A DNA stretch of 23,927 nucleotides from Melampsora larici-populina 98AG31. Taxonomy: Eukaryota > Basidiomycota > Pucciniomycetes > Pucciniales > Melampsoraceae. The notes beneath the pieces are model-generated. The model ran no database searches, was not told the DNA's origin, and was given only the letters and a program-made list of their open reading frames with translations. Made by a program: the position numbers and the translations under genes. The stretch covers positions 576,839 through 600,765 of the forward strand of contig NW_006768798.1 of the NCBI RefSeq assembly GCF_000204055.1. The letters are read 5' to 3'. Shown in pieces: positions 8,321-19,538 of this stretch (its first letter is position 1; every line of letters begins with the position of its first letter).

Positions 8321-8549
8321 ATAAATATGTTGTCAATGATAACTCCATGTAGCCTGCCCTTAGTTCAAGCAACTGAGTTGGATTGGGAACTCAACTTGGC
8401 AGCTGTTTGTCTAAACCTGAACTTGTTGAGATGTGGAGACCTCCAAGAAGAAAAGTATAAGGCTCTTGTGCTATCAGGATGGATTATAATACAACAAATG
8501 ACAAAGGTTATTCAGGGATTCTATGGGGATTGAAGTTACACATACTCAA

Positions 8550-8862
8550 TGTAGCTTATCACATGTGAAGATCTATATGTTCTGTTTACTCATGAAAATT
8601 TACATGATAACAAGCTAGCTGATCTTTGATCTGCTCACATGATCACCCATTTATGTAGTTTGCAGTTGTTCTGCCTTAGCTGTGCGCTTTACCAGTTGTT
8701 CTGACAGGTATATAAACCCTTGTACTTGTCTTGCTTTTTGTACCTCATCCTTTATAATATCAATCAAGTTTGTATACGCTTTATAACCAACAAATACATC
8801 CAGATTAACAGTCTTTATGATATTTCTCTCTTAGATCAATATTGTTAAGCGCTGTCCTACAT
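8550..8862 (+). mobile_element. possible solo LTR
   Basis: A 313-bp segment starts TGTAG and ends CTACA, with a TATA-like box GTATATAAAC near 8709 followed by a T/C-rich leader, as in a copia LTR. No coding. The five bases on either side (CTCAA and TATGT) do not match, so the boundaries may be wrong or the element rearranged. Support is architectural only; finding other copies in the genome would be decisive. Confidence 0.3.
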
Positions 8863-8875
8863 ATGTAATCAACTT

Positions 8876-8902
8876 GTAACAATTGAATATCAATTGTTAC
8901 AT
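8876..8902. repeat. near-perfect inverted repeat
   Basis: TGTAACAATTGA (8876-8887) and TCAATTGTTACA (8891-8902) are perfect 12-bp inverted arms around ATA. Beyond one mismatch, further bases also pair. It could form a hairpin or a dyad binding site. Function unknown. Confidence 0.7.
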
Positions 8903-8911
8903 GTTGGTTTC

Positions 8912-9190
8912 CTTGATGAATAAGCATCTTTATTGACAGGTTTGCTTGCCATGACATCAAGGTGGGCTCAAGTCTTTCAAGACAAATTTTTGCAGTCCAA
9001 AAAGGAGTTTTGACAGACTGGAAGACCTCCCGCTTTGCGGTTTTTGAAAACTCCTTTTGGAATGGGGATTGAGGTTTTTTTTGGCTCTATAAAAGCTGCC
9101 AAAAGGCATTCTTTGAACAGCATTTTTTTGGATTTCAACCAAGTTTTTGGGAAAAAACACCAAAAAACACGCCAGCAAACGCACCCTAAA
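8912..9190. repeat. MITE-like inverted repeats
   Basis: Inverted pairs CCTTGATG (8912-8919)/CATCAAGG (8955-8962) and CCAAAAAGGAGTTTT (8997-9011)/AAAACTCCTTTTGG (9047-9060, one indel) lie in non-coding DNA. The right end near 9170-9187 reads, reversed, GGGTGCGTTTGCTGG, a start resembling those of some MITEs. No matching left end was found, so this may be a truncated element. The minus-strand open frame across it is interpreted as chance. Confidence 0.4.
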
Positions 9191-9596
9191 TCTGTGTGAC
9201 CCTTCGTACATGAGGTATTCTGAATTCATGGCACGGCTGTGAATTCTCTTAAAGTGAATAATTGAGTGAAAAGTAAATTGTGGAATCATGATAGCAGATA
9301 ATTATATAATGAAACTAAGTTTAATTTTGTTGTTTTTTAGGGAAAGATGAACATGGTACTGTAGATACAAGATCATTGCAAGGTGTTATAAAAAATAGAG
9401 AAAAATGCAAATGAATTTGATAACACTATAAACATTTTAAACTTAATGTAGGAAGTTCAGCTTATTGATACAAAACCTATAATTCTTCGCTCCTCCAATC
9501 TGAGTTTGCCCTAGAAGAAATCATGACAACAGAAGTAAAGCTTAAGTCATTTAGATATAAACAATAACTCACGGAAAAAACTGAGCAGGAAAAAAA
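9191..9596. other. non-coding stretch and 3' flank of the oxidase gene
   Basis: No gene is seen. The part nearest 9596 is the probable 3' untranslated region of the minus-strand oxidase gene. The remainder is AT-rich and featureless. Confidence 0.5.
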
Positions 9597-11761
9597 TTAC
9601 CCTTTGATACTTTGAGGATATGAAAACACGTTTTGAGGGTCATAAACAGACTTGATTTGTGACAAACGTTGATAACTACATATAAGAAAAAAAGAGTTCA
9701 GAACTATAAGAAAATGAGTATAAAACAGTTCGAAGAATGAAAACTCAACTTGTCATTAAAATAGAGATCCTGCCATTCAGTGGAAGCCAATCGATCATCA
9801 TCCAAGTTGGCATAAGCGCTGTATGTACAACGAGAGGTGCGAATGTTTCAGTCTGTTCTTTTTTTACCCATGGTGGGGCTTCGATTTTGGTGCTTACCCG
9901 TATGCCCGTCCGTTTCCTACGAGGGCCGAAACCATCTCATCTATGAAGCTAAATCCTTCGTCGGGAAATGGTGGCAGATAATCTTTGGATGAGGCGTAGA
10001 ACTACATGAAAGAAAAGATATAAACAAATGTAAATGGATTTTAAAAATGAATTTATGGGGGAGCATGAGCTGAATGACTCACATGCATGCTCAATAGGAT
10101 TGATCTTTGAGCGAAAGCTGTTGCATCCTTGGCAACGGAAGTTATAGCAGAATTCTGACCACCCCAAAGTTCAAATCGAGCGATCCAGCGCTGAATGCGG
10201 CAGAATATTTTTTTGGTCAGCAATAAGAAGTAGATATGATAGTATCAAATCCATTGAATACCGTATCTGATATCCAACCTTCTGACGCGAGGTGTTTTGA
10301 AAAAGCTCGAATGGATGCATTCGAAATGGGTGTGGAATCTGAAGTTGTCAAAGACTTTGCGTAGAAGGTATCATATTGATCCGTGACGTCTATATCTATG
10401 GTATCACACAAAGTCCAAAAAGGTTCACTTCTCCACCATGATGGGAGGTAAGAATCAAAAGAATGCTAACTCGAGCTCAAAAGCGCTTCTTGACTTGTTA
10501 CCCTGGCCATACCTTGCACATCGGTAAGCCAATCTCTTTTCTCTATCAACGTTGTTGTTGGTGTTGGCTGTAGGTTTTCAAAAGATTAGAGTGTGCTCAG
10601 ATGTTCATATAGACTAAGAAGCTTACCATGACGTCTAACCATTTTTGAATCACCGTTGGAAACTTTTTGCTATCACCAAACCAAGCACCAACAAAACCAA
10701 ACTTCAAACGTCCGGGTTGGCTTCCTCGTTGAAAATTGACTCCCATTCCGAGCTCTGAGGGGAGGTTAGATTGACAAAAGGCTTGAAACTCGATGAGCGC
10801 GTTTGCAGAATCGTCTTCAGTGAAGTCCCACCGAAAGGCGAAGTTGAGAAGCTCATTCGGAGCTGGATGCGTTTGGAATTTGATCGATGTCATTATGCCG
10901 AACGAGGCGCCTGCACCTCTCAAAGCCTGTTAACTCGTCAGACTGTCTAATCATTGATGATTCAACGTATGGAATGATAGAAAAGCTTCATACTACCTAC
11001 CCAAAAGAGGTCTGGATTGTTATCTTTCGATGCATGAACAATCGTACCATTTGCTAGTACTACTTCGTGACCAATGATGTTATCCAAGGTCATACCCCAC
11101 ATTCGACTTGCCCAACCGAAGCTGGAAATCAAGGAAACTGATAGGTCACCAAATACGACAGCTGTTTATTACTGGCCTACTTACCCCCCAAATGCTGCGT
11201 GACCTCCAATACCGACGTACGGGCACGATCCATGAGGAAGTGCGCGGCGACCTTGAGAATAGATTCCAATAGCCACATCACCCAGTCTATTTCCGGTTCC
11301 AATAACAGCTTGTCCTGTTGACTGATCGACGGAGATTGTGTTGAGTAGCGTTACATCGACGACTAAGACACCGTGATCTCCTCCCAAACCAAAGGCGGCA
11401 AATGAATGTCCACCTGAGCGAGGTGAGACTACATACAAGACGCAATCAAAATGATAGTATGAGTGCTAACGAAGCGGTTTCTGAGCATTCATCACAACAT
11501 GAGCTCACCTGGAAGGTTTTCTTCCACAGCTACTTTAATAGAATCCGCAACAGCTTGAGTGCTATTAGGGAAGACAATACCAGCTGGGAGATAAGTGAAG
11601 CGTAAGTTGTAAGGTATGGCAAATTCTTCATAATATGAGTCTCCTGGAAACACAGCGTCGATTCCCAACTCGGAGAACTTGAGTCGCAAAGAAGCAGTAT
11701 CTGCTTCAACATAACAAACAAGGCTCAAAGCGCACGATACGATAAATAAAGAGGTAAGCAT
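9597..11761 (-). CDS. secreted FAD-linked oxidase, berberine-bridge/glucooligosaccharide oxidase family (9 exons)
   Basis: Exons on the minus strand: 11761-11509, 11428-11185, 11121-11001, 10926-10627, 10567-10262, 10190-10083, 10001-9898, 9818-9750, 9675-9597. All phases match; the total is 1584 nt (527 residues if read straight through). The N-terminus is a signal peptide (MLTSLFIVSCALSLVCYVEA). The FAD_binding_4 domain carries SPRSGGHS with H92 and GSCPYVGIGGH with C153, the two residues that in this family attach FAD covalently at two positions. The C-terminal BBE segment carries YGAYANLDDDRL and ends YDPQNVFSYPQSIKG. Such enzymes oxidise sugars or alkaloid-like substrates to give H2O2, usually outside the cell; the substrate is not predictable here. 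Exon 5 holds an in-frame TAG at 10468-10466. Either the gene is broken, or a 54-nt intron (10519-10466, donor GTGCAA, acceptor GTTAG) removes it, giving 509 residues. Intron 8 uses donor GTTGAG. Confidence 0.85.
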
Positions 11762-13196
11762 CGTTATATAGTGTTTTATTCGTAGAAGAAGATGCGCGGG
11801 GTCCTAAGCTTTGAGGTCGAAATCAATAAAAAGACACAGAAAGGATACCAGCCTAGGGAAATGGTACGGAGTCGAGTACTTGTTATTATAAAGCTGCACC
11901 ACATATAATCTCGATTGCACATCCAAGGATGACTTTCAAGAAGAGGCATCGGATCAGACGTTGTATTTGGTTTCGGCAATGATCCCCAGAAGTTGTCGAC
12001 TAATCGTACTAAGGTCATTCATCCAGCTCATCCAGATCGTCGATCAAATGTCTCGAGGCGACTGATCCATTTCCTCGCGCTAGAGAACCCGAGCCCTTTT
12101 CGATCTGCTCCACCAAACTTGAACTTTCGAACTGTCTTAGCTGCTCAATCCACCCAACTTGAGCCACGCTCAGTAGTGTAAGCCTGTTGTATACTTCTCT
12201 AACAAGAGAAACGTAAAGTACAACACAAAGATAAATTAGCCTTGATTGAATTGTTTGTAAACTTCTCCCACATCGCAAATCCTGTCTTATCGAACACTTT
12301 CAACGTAGACCCAACTTGCAAAAAACCTCAGTTCAACAAAAGCCAATCAAACACTCAATAAAAGAGAACCAAGTAAGAGATTTAATCAATTCATCAAGTA
12401 TTAAGGATCATCAATATCTGAAATCATAAGTGAATGATGATTACAAAAACCACCAAAAAAAATGATCTGACATAACTGAAAACATTACTATAGAGAACAG
12501 AAAAAAAACAGAAAGACTCACAATCAAATCAACTAATATAAAAGACGCAATAGAAGATATGTATACAACTATAAACATACAAAAAATACGTGTAACAAAA
12601 TCTGACAAAAAAGGATTTATAGAGATGCAAACTAGAAGGCAAAAAATCTGGTTAGAGATAAACGATATTCAGGTAAAATGAATAGGGTAGATTAGGGAAA
12701 CAGAGACAATTTTTTAGTTTTTGTTTTAATAATGGGTTATAAAGTGATTTTTTTAAACATTTTGGGTTTTTTTAAAAGGAAATTCAAAAGATAAAAGAAA
12801 TCAAAAATATGGGTAGTAGTAGTAATGATGAGCAGAATTTGATTTTTTTTGTTAAGTGTTGTTAGCATTAAGTACATGATCAAATGAAATAAAAGAAACT
12901 AAGGAATAAGAAGAAAAATAATTAGAGTTACATTGAGAAAGTTTTATTTTTGATTTTTCGATTGATTTTTCGATGTTTTTTTGTCGATTTCGTTAATTGG
13001 TGGTTTGATCAAGGATATTAAAAATTCTGCTGTTGAAGAACTAAGAAATTTAAACTTGTATCTTAATAAAAAAAGGAGGATTGAGGATAAGATGACAAAA
13101 AATAACCCAATAACCAAAATCACTCAAAGATAGAATCATAATGTTAAACTTACCTTTTGAGTTTCTCCCCTTCTCATTTTACAAACTTGATAGATT
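11762..13196. other. intergenic region between two minus-strand genes
   Basis: This holds the promoter of the oxidase gene (near 11762) and the 3' flank of the helicase gene (near 13196). A minus-strand open frame at 12278-12015 (87 codons, higher GC, ending HLIDDLDELDE) could be a small exon or untranslated exon, but has no recognisable domain and no neighbour to join. From 12300 to 13190 the DNA is AT-rich with poly-A and poly-T runs and no gene. Confidence 0.45.
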
Positions 13197-16100
13197 TCAT
13201 CCTGAATCTTCTAAAGCCAATCTAGCCACAGATCCTACCAAGATTCTACCATCAACATCAAATGATTCGATCCCATTCTCATCTTCATCTAATCCTATCA
13301 ATTGATCACCATGATTAAGTTTTTCTTCAAAAGATTCATAACTATTTCGATGAAATCTTTCTTCTAAAACAGATACATCAGCTACCGACTCTCCTAATCC
13401 TAAGACTGGAGCTCCTTCATAAACACCCATTCTTCTAGTAAACTGTAACCCTCATACACAAATTCAAGAGAGAAATCGTCAGTCAAAATTCACAAACAAA
13501 CCCCTGTTGAAGAAAGAAATCAATCATCTTAATGTTCTTTTGGAAGGGTGGTCACTTACATGATAAAAACTTCTCCAATATGGATCAACCGTTAATGTTT
13601 CAGCATTACCAACTACAATTAATAGCTCTTTAGGTCTAGTAAGAGTGACATTAAACCTTTGAGCTTCAAAGATCAATCCTCTATCTCTTCTTCTATCATC
13701 TTCAATATGTTTTTTATGATGTGATCTTACCGTACTCACAATCACTACCCGACTAAAGGAAAAAGCAAGCAAAAACATGTTAGATCTTTTCTTTGATTCA
13801 GTGGATGAGAATTTTTAGAATGATAAGAATTAATCAATCAATGGTAAGTACTTTTCCCCACCCTGTAAGCTTTCAACTGTACCAACATCTACATCACTCA
13901 ATCCAATCTTTCTCAAAGCCAATCGAATCACCCAAACCTGTTCTCTAAAAGGAGTAATAATCGAAATTTGACTAGGTTTTAAACCCATTAACTTTTCTCC
14001 ATCTTTTTCCATTCCATTAAGTTGATTTGAATCAATTGATCCATCAAATTGATTTTGACTGATTGATTCAGATGATTGTTTCATTAACTCAATCACAAAT
14101 CCAACCACGATTTCAGATTCTCCAATGTTATACCAAGATGAACCTTCATCTACCCAATCTTCTGCAAACGAAACGTTTTTAAAGATGATCGGACATCCTT
14201 TTTTAGGTAATCGATTCCAATTTAATAATTCTGTGTTTTGGATTTCTTTAGGTGCGTATGGTTCTAATGCATCATTATAAAATAATGTAGATGGTAACAT
14301 CAAGATTGATGGATGTGATCGGTAATTTTTTGTTAACTTGATGCGCATACATGAATATATGCATGTAATGGTTTTGGGGCAGGGATGCAACAATCGAGTA
14401 TTACTATCAGCAGAAGCCTGGGAGATGGCGGAATCACTGAGGAGAGAAATGAGTATGGGAAAGGCTTACATTGACTACATGTTCATACTCTCCTTCAGAA
14501 TGACCTACACCGGTGCCATGACCATTCAGCGAGTGTTGCAGACGAGAGCCATGACCATTGGTAGCTTGAGATTGTGATGGGCTTATAGAATAACCATTAG
14601 TAGGAGAATGATGAGGAATAAGTGAATTCGACCGATTTTGAATTTTCTTCTGTTTTTGATGCTCACTTAAGATTTCATTATAAACTTTACATTCTAATAA
14701 TCTTTGTAAAAATGAAAGATCTAAACCTAATCTTCTACTCAATTCACTTACTACTTTAGGTCCTAATTGTTTTATATCTCCACAAATTAAGATTTGTGGT
14801 AATTCTTGTAAATGATTGGTTTTGGGATCTGGTATCATAATTGAGATTGGAATAACTAATTCAGGTTCAGTAGCTTGTGCAGCTTCATCTATTAAAAGAT
14901 GAGTAAAATGTGGTCTGATGAGTTTTTTGGGTTCTGAGTCACTCTTTTCTTCGGTTTCGGTTTCGATTGTACTTGAAAGATTTATCGGTTTTGATCTGGG
15001 ATGAATTGATTCGTATAGAAATCTTTCAAATCGTTGTAATGATGAATTTGAACAATAAGACGATTCTAGCAACGAAGCATCGATACAAGATGTTACGATC
15101 ACTCGTTTCGACAATAATTGCCTGTATGAGTTTTAGTTTGATGTATGTATGATCGAATCAGCTTTTCCTTTCATTGATAACTGTTGGTGGATTTTTTAGT
15201 AATGTTTTTTGAATTGAGACTTGAACCCTCACCAAACTTACATGAGAGGTGGTAAAGCAAAATGACCATCTTCCAAATAACAATAAGATAATAATTGAGG
15301 TTTGATCTCTTCGAATGGTCTACTAGAATCGTTCAATCTGAAAAGTTCATGTGGTTTCAATTTAGTTTTTAATCTAAGAGCTAATGTATCAGCTGATGGA
15401 TTAGATGCACCACAAACTAAGATATGGCTTTCTGGATCATTTGATAAGATTTGAAAGACTGCTTCTGTGATCGTTTTAGTTTTACCTGTACCAGGTGGAC
15501 CTGAGATTAAAAATGGAACGATTCGATTGTATCCTACAAATGATTGGATGGCTCGTTTTTGATCCAAATTCAAGTCTGGATCTATCCATTTGAATTCTAA
15601 ATTGCTTTGGCTTTCATGTATGGATCTTTTCTTTCTTTCGACCTTTTGTAGATGAACAGGTTCGGGAAAAAGCCAAGCTGTGACGTTATTGATGGGTGAT
15701 GAGTGAGATTGAGATGCGGTGGGAGTGAAAAGTGGCCAAACTGGTGCTCTTCTCAAACCCTGATCAATTTTCTCACAAGCATAATGTTGAGCATAGAAGC
15801 AACGATCTTGAGGTTTATAAAGTACATTACAAGTCAATGAGACTTGATCTTCTCTCATCACTGAGATCAATTGAGGACATTCGAAGGTGATAAAACCAGT
15901 TACACGTTTGATGGCACAAACTCTAGCCTCATATTCGTACCCGTCTGATTGGAGGTATTGAGGATATAATAATCTGATAGCTATCAGATCACCTAATTCG
16001 ATGGGTGGCCAACCTTCTCGAACGGATTTAGCTTCTAGATTGAAAAAAGCTCTCTGAGGATCTACAAGTTGAATATCAACCAGATATAACTGAGCAGATT

Positions 16101-16770
16101 TGAGTTGTTGAATCCTAGAGGAATGCTCAGAAGCAATGAGTGGTAAGAATCTGATAGCATAATGATTCAATGATAAACTTGGTAAATTCGGTATGGTCTG
16201 ATTGTTTTGATGAGCGTTGGGGTCAGATTCTGCGGTTGATGTAGGTCGAGATGAATTTAAAAAGGTCGACCAAGAGATTGAGTTAGATTGAAATGCAATT
16301 GCTAATTCAGATTGAACGATTAAATGATGTTCTCGAGTTTCAGCTTCAAGGTCAAGTAAAAATGATCTTGGAAGTAAAGATTGAATATAAGCTTTAGATT
16401 CATCTGGGTTTAATCTTCTGGGCTTGGTTGGTAAATTGATTTGAGTTACTGAAGAGTTTTCGGATACATTCAAAAGCCAACGTGGGATGAATGGTTTTGC
16501 AAAACGATCAAGTGTGGGCGGTGTTGGTGTTGGTGTCGGTTGTTGTTGTTGTTGATAGTGTAAGTTTGATGGATTGAAAGGATGCGAGTTCATCAAATGA
16601 GAAGGATTGATGTGTAGGGTTGGGGTTGTTGTTGAGTTTTGTTGTGGCTGCTGTTGATCGAAAGTATTCCTCGCTGTTATGGGGCTGATAGTTTTGATAG
16701 TCTCGATACTTAAAGCTTGATGAGGATAATGATGAGATGATAATGAATTTGAACTTCTTTCAATCCTCAT
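13197..16770 (-). CDS. superfamily 1 RNA helicase, UPF1-like, SDE3/MOV10 group (5 exons)
   Basis: Exons on the minus strand: 16770-15242, 15121-14470, 14417-13852, 13752-13560, 13442-13197. Introns are 120, 52, 99 and 117 bp, all GT...AG and in phase; the product is 1061 residues. The first ~110 residues are Ser/Thr/Gln/Pro-rich. Helicase motifs: Walker A GPPGTGKT (424-431), motif II DEAAQ (588-592), GDIKQLGP (624-631), NYRSHP (758-763), GTVESLQGGE (906-915) and NVTLTRPK (950-957). The order and wording match UPF1-like helicases, and DEAAQ with this architecture points to the SDE3/MOV10 group, which unwinds RNA and takes part in RNA silencing and transposon restraint in other eukaryotes. That role here is inference. 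A low-complexity insert rich in Ser, Asn, Gln and His (about 655-727) separates the two RecA-like lobes. The last exon is acidic. It is divergently transcribed from the proline gene. Confidence 0.9.
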
Positions 16771-17383
16771 CCTTCTTAATCGTCATCAGAGTTGATTTAG
16801 CTTCTGGACAGTCGATTTGATTTTCTCATTCAATCAATCCTGCTCTTCACTCCTTCAGAGTTTAAAGAAATAATAGGTGGGAATGGTATGTATTTTGTTG
16901 AGAATGGTTGATAAGAGATATTGGTGTTTACTTTTAAAGGCTTTATCATGAAAATCAACTCATCAAGGTTTCAAAGGCAAAATCAAAAATATCAAATTGT
17001 ACAAACGACTTTGGTCATTTTGTACATACACCAACTCGCACGTGACTTTCTCAAAATCAGGGTTCCAATGCTGATTGTGACTTTCTCAACTACTTAAACA
17101 TTCCACCTCAAGAAGTCAACGAAAGAAGTCAAAGCTATGCAGAAATATTTGCTGGTTCAAAATATGCGATCAAACGTGCTGAAATAGGTCGAAATCTCAA
17201 GCTTAGAATCTCGGGGCTCCTTATACATTTAGAGCCCGGAAAGAATATACCCGAAGCCCGCTACACCCTCGGGATTCGGAGATCTGTATGAGATATTTCA
17301 CGTGCAAGGGACCAGGGTTGGTTGAACTTGAAGCAAGGGCTAAGAAGATTGGAAAGAAGAAAACTAAAAGCAACATCAGCACC
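16771..17383. promoter_or_regulatory. divergent promoter region of helicase and proline genes
   Basis: About 610 bp separate the two divergent start codons. Visible elements: an E-box-like CACGTG at 17039-17044 and another at 17299-17304; a 13-bp exact direct repeat GTGACTTTCTCAA at 17042-17054 and 17077-17089; and an imperfect hairpin near 17260-17280 (CCGAAGCCCG/CGGGATTCGG). CACGTG is bound by bHLH factors of the Cbf1/Pho4 type in other fungi; action here is inference. The second CACGTG would lie in the 5' leader of the proline gene. Confidence 0.5.
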
Positions 17384-19095
17384 ATGAGTTCCAATTCTAA
17401 CCATCAGATTATCAATTCAAACTCAACTTCAACTTCAACAATCAAATCAAAACTACTATCAACAACAACAACAACAACAAATGCAAACCAGATCGCTTCA
17501 TCAGCAAAACTAGCCTTCGATAAATTTCAATCTTCTTCATCAGAATCAAAGAACTTGGCACTTCAATCATTAAAACAAACATTAAGTGAACATAGAGAAG
17601 AAGTCATTCAAGCTAATCAATTGGACCTTCAAGTAAGTTATCAATCTTTTCATCTAGTCACTAATTCAACAGAAGCAAGTTTAATGACTGACTTCCCTTT
17701 ATGTTCTCAAAGGCAGCAAAAGAAGACCAGAACACTACTCAAGCAATCTTAAATCGATTAGATCTACTATCATCTCCTAGCAAATATGATCAAATTCTGG
17801 ACGGAATTGACGATGTGATTAAGTTGGATGACCCAGTTGGAATTGTACAATCAATTCAAAAACTAGATCACAACTTGGAGCTTTATAAAGTCACTTGTCC
17901 GATCGGTGTCCTTCTTATCATCTTTGAATCTCGTCCAGAGGTTATCATCAATATCACTGCCCTTGCGATCAAGAGTGGTACGTCTTCATCTTGATATTTC
18001 TCATATCTTTAGAAAAATCTAACTTTCTCCTATCTTTATGCACCAAACAGGTAACGCTGCTATCCTCAAAGGTGGTAAAGAAACTTCACAAACTCAAAAA
18101 GTTATTACCAATCTTATTCACGCATCACTAGTTTCTTCATCTTTACCATCCAATTTGATCCAAACTGTATCAAGTCGATCTGAGATTAGTGAACTTTTGA
18201 AAGAAGACCAATTTATTGATTTAGTGATCCCTAGAGGTTCAAAACAACTTGTACAAAATATCAAATCTAATACTAGTATACCTGTCTTGGGGCATGCTGA
18301 TGGACTTTGTACCATTTATGTGGATAAAGATGCTGAGATAGATACTGCTATCAGGTGTATCATTGACGCAAAGGTTTGTTCTTTTCTTATTCTTCATCGA
18401 TATCATCCTCGATAATCTAGGAACTAATTTTTGTCTTACCCTTTTCTACTCCGGATACACAGACAACATACCCAGCTGCATGCAATTCGGTTGAAACCGT
18501 CCTTATTCATCGATCACATCTGACCACGAACTCAAGATTCACCGAATTGATCCTTGCTTTACTCAATTCCAAAGTGACCCTCAAACTTGATCAATCAATC
18601 TTAGATACCCTCAATCAATCTCAATCCGTTACCTCACATCCACTCTTCTGGACGAATTGTTCATTATCCAAACCAGAAGATTATCAAACTGAATGGCTTT
18701 CATTAACCCTCTCAATACATACGATTGATAGTCTTCAAGAAGCAATAGATCATATCAATCAATTCTCTTCACATCATACTGATTCAATCATAAGTAAATC
18801 AGAATCAAATTCTAACAAGTTTTGTAAAGAAGTCAATAGTTCATCTGTCTTTGTGAATTCGTCGACAAGATTTGCAGATGGTTATCGATTTGGATTTGGA
18901 ACTGAGATTGGAATTAGTACATCTAAAATTCATGCAAGAGGTCCGGTTGGATTAGATGGATTAGTGATTTATAAATTCATTTTGAAATCTTTAGATCAAA
19001 ATGGTCATATTACCAATGAATTTGGTGATCAAACTCATCAAAAGAAATATTTACATCAACCTATTGAACTTGATGGTTCTAAAGTTCCTTATTGA
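17384..19095 (+). CDS. PRO2: glutamate-5-semialdehyde dehydrogenase (gamma-glutamyl phosphate reductase), 4 exons
   Basis: This enzyme catalyses the second step of proline synthesis, the NADPH-dependent reduction of gamma-glutamyl phosphate to glutamate-5-semialdehyde, in the cytosol. Exons: 17384-17632, 17713-17977, 18051-18373, 18463-19095; introns of 80, 73 and 89 bp, all in phase; 489 residues (yeast enzyme about 456). Diagnostic segments: PIGVLLIIFESRPEV, KSGNAAILKGGKE, the active-site cysteine C286 in YPAACNSVE, and HARGPVGLDGL near the C-terminus. The N-terminal ~35 residues are Ser/Thr/Asn-rich and probably dispensable. ATG 17384 is preferred because of its context (CACCATGA). An in-frame upstream ATG at 17288 would add 32 mostly basic residues. 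Confidence 0.93.
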
Positions 19096-19538
19096 TTTTT
19101 TTTGTGTTTCAGGGAAACTTTATATATATATATCTATTTTATGCTTGTATGCAAACACTTGATTCGAATATATCATCATCTTGCTTTCTTTCTAGAGTGT
19201 TTGCTGTTTGTTTCTTTGTTGGATGCACGAAATGAAGTTTGGAAGGACGTGTAAATCAAACGTTTCAAGAGACGAAATGAGTGTATCCCTTGAGTGTGAT
19301 TGAGTTGAGCGCATTCTCGGAAGCTTGTCCCTTGAAGTTTGTGTGAGTCGGACGATGAAAAGCTATGGCTTTAAACCGCAATGACAGCTGATAAGGTCCA
19401 TTGTATGGGTTTAAGTTCTCATTGAGACCTTGATGACCGATGTCATAGAAATTGAATGCCATGTATGCGGCGATTCTACAAAAAACCGATTCATGAGCAT
19501 TTCCAAGGACCAAGACCAATTCTAGATTCACATTCATC
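19096..19538. other. intergenic region with a possible small minus-strand gene
   Basis: After the proline gene comes T-rich sequence with a (TA)n run near 19122-19133, likely 3' untranslated region. The minus strand has an open frame at 19552-19265 (95 codons) with non-random composition (IAAYMAFNFYDIGHQGLNEN, ending KGYTHFVS). An internal acceptor TTTTTTGTAG before AATCGCCGC suggests a spliced version. It overlaps the start of the GPI11 gene on the other strand. The family is not recognised; it could be a small gene or chance. Confidence 0.3.

Noticed and set aside
8261..8533. Plus-strand 90-codon open frame
   Set aside because: It begins inside the hairpin array and shows no recognisable motif or exon structure.
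8957..9289. Minus-strand 110-codon open frame
   Set aside because: It runs across inverted-repeat DNA; residues are low in information and no family is recognised.
11402..11605. Plus-strand open frames opposite oxidase exons
   Set aside because: They are shadows of the minus-strand gene.
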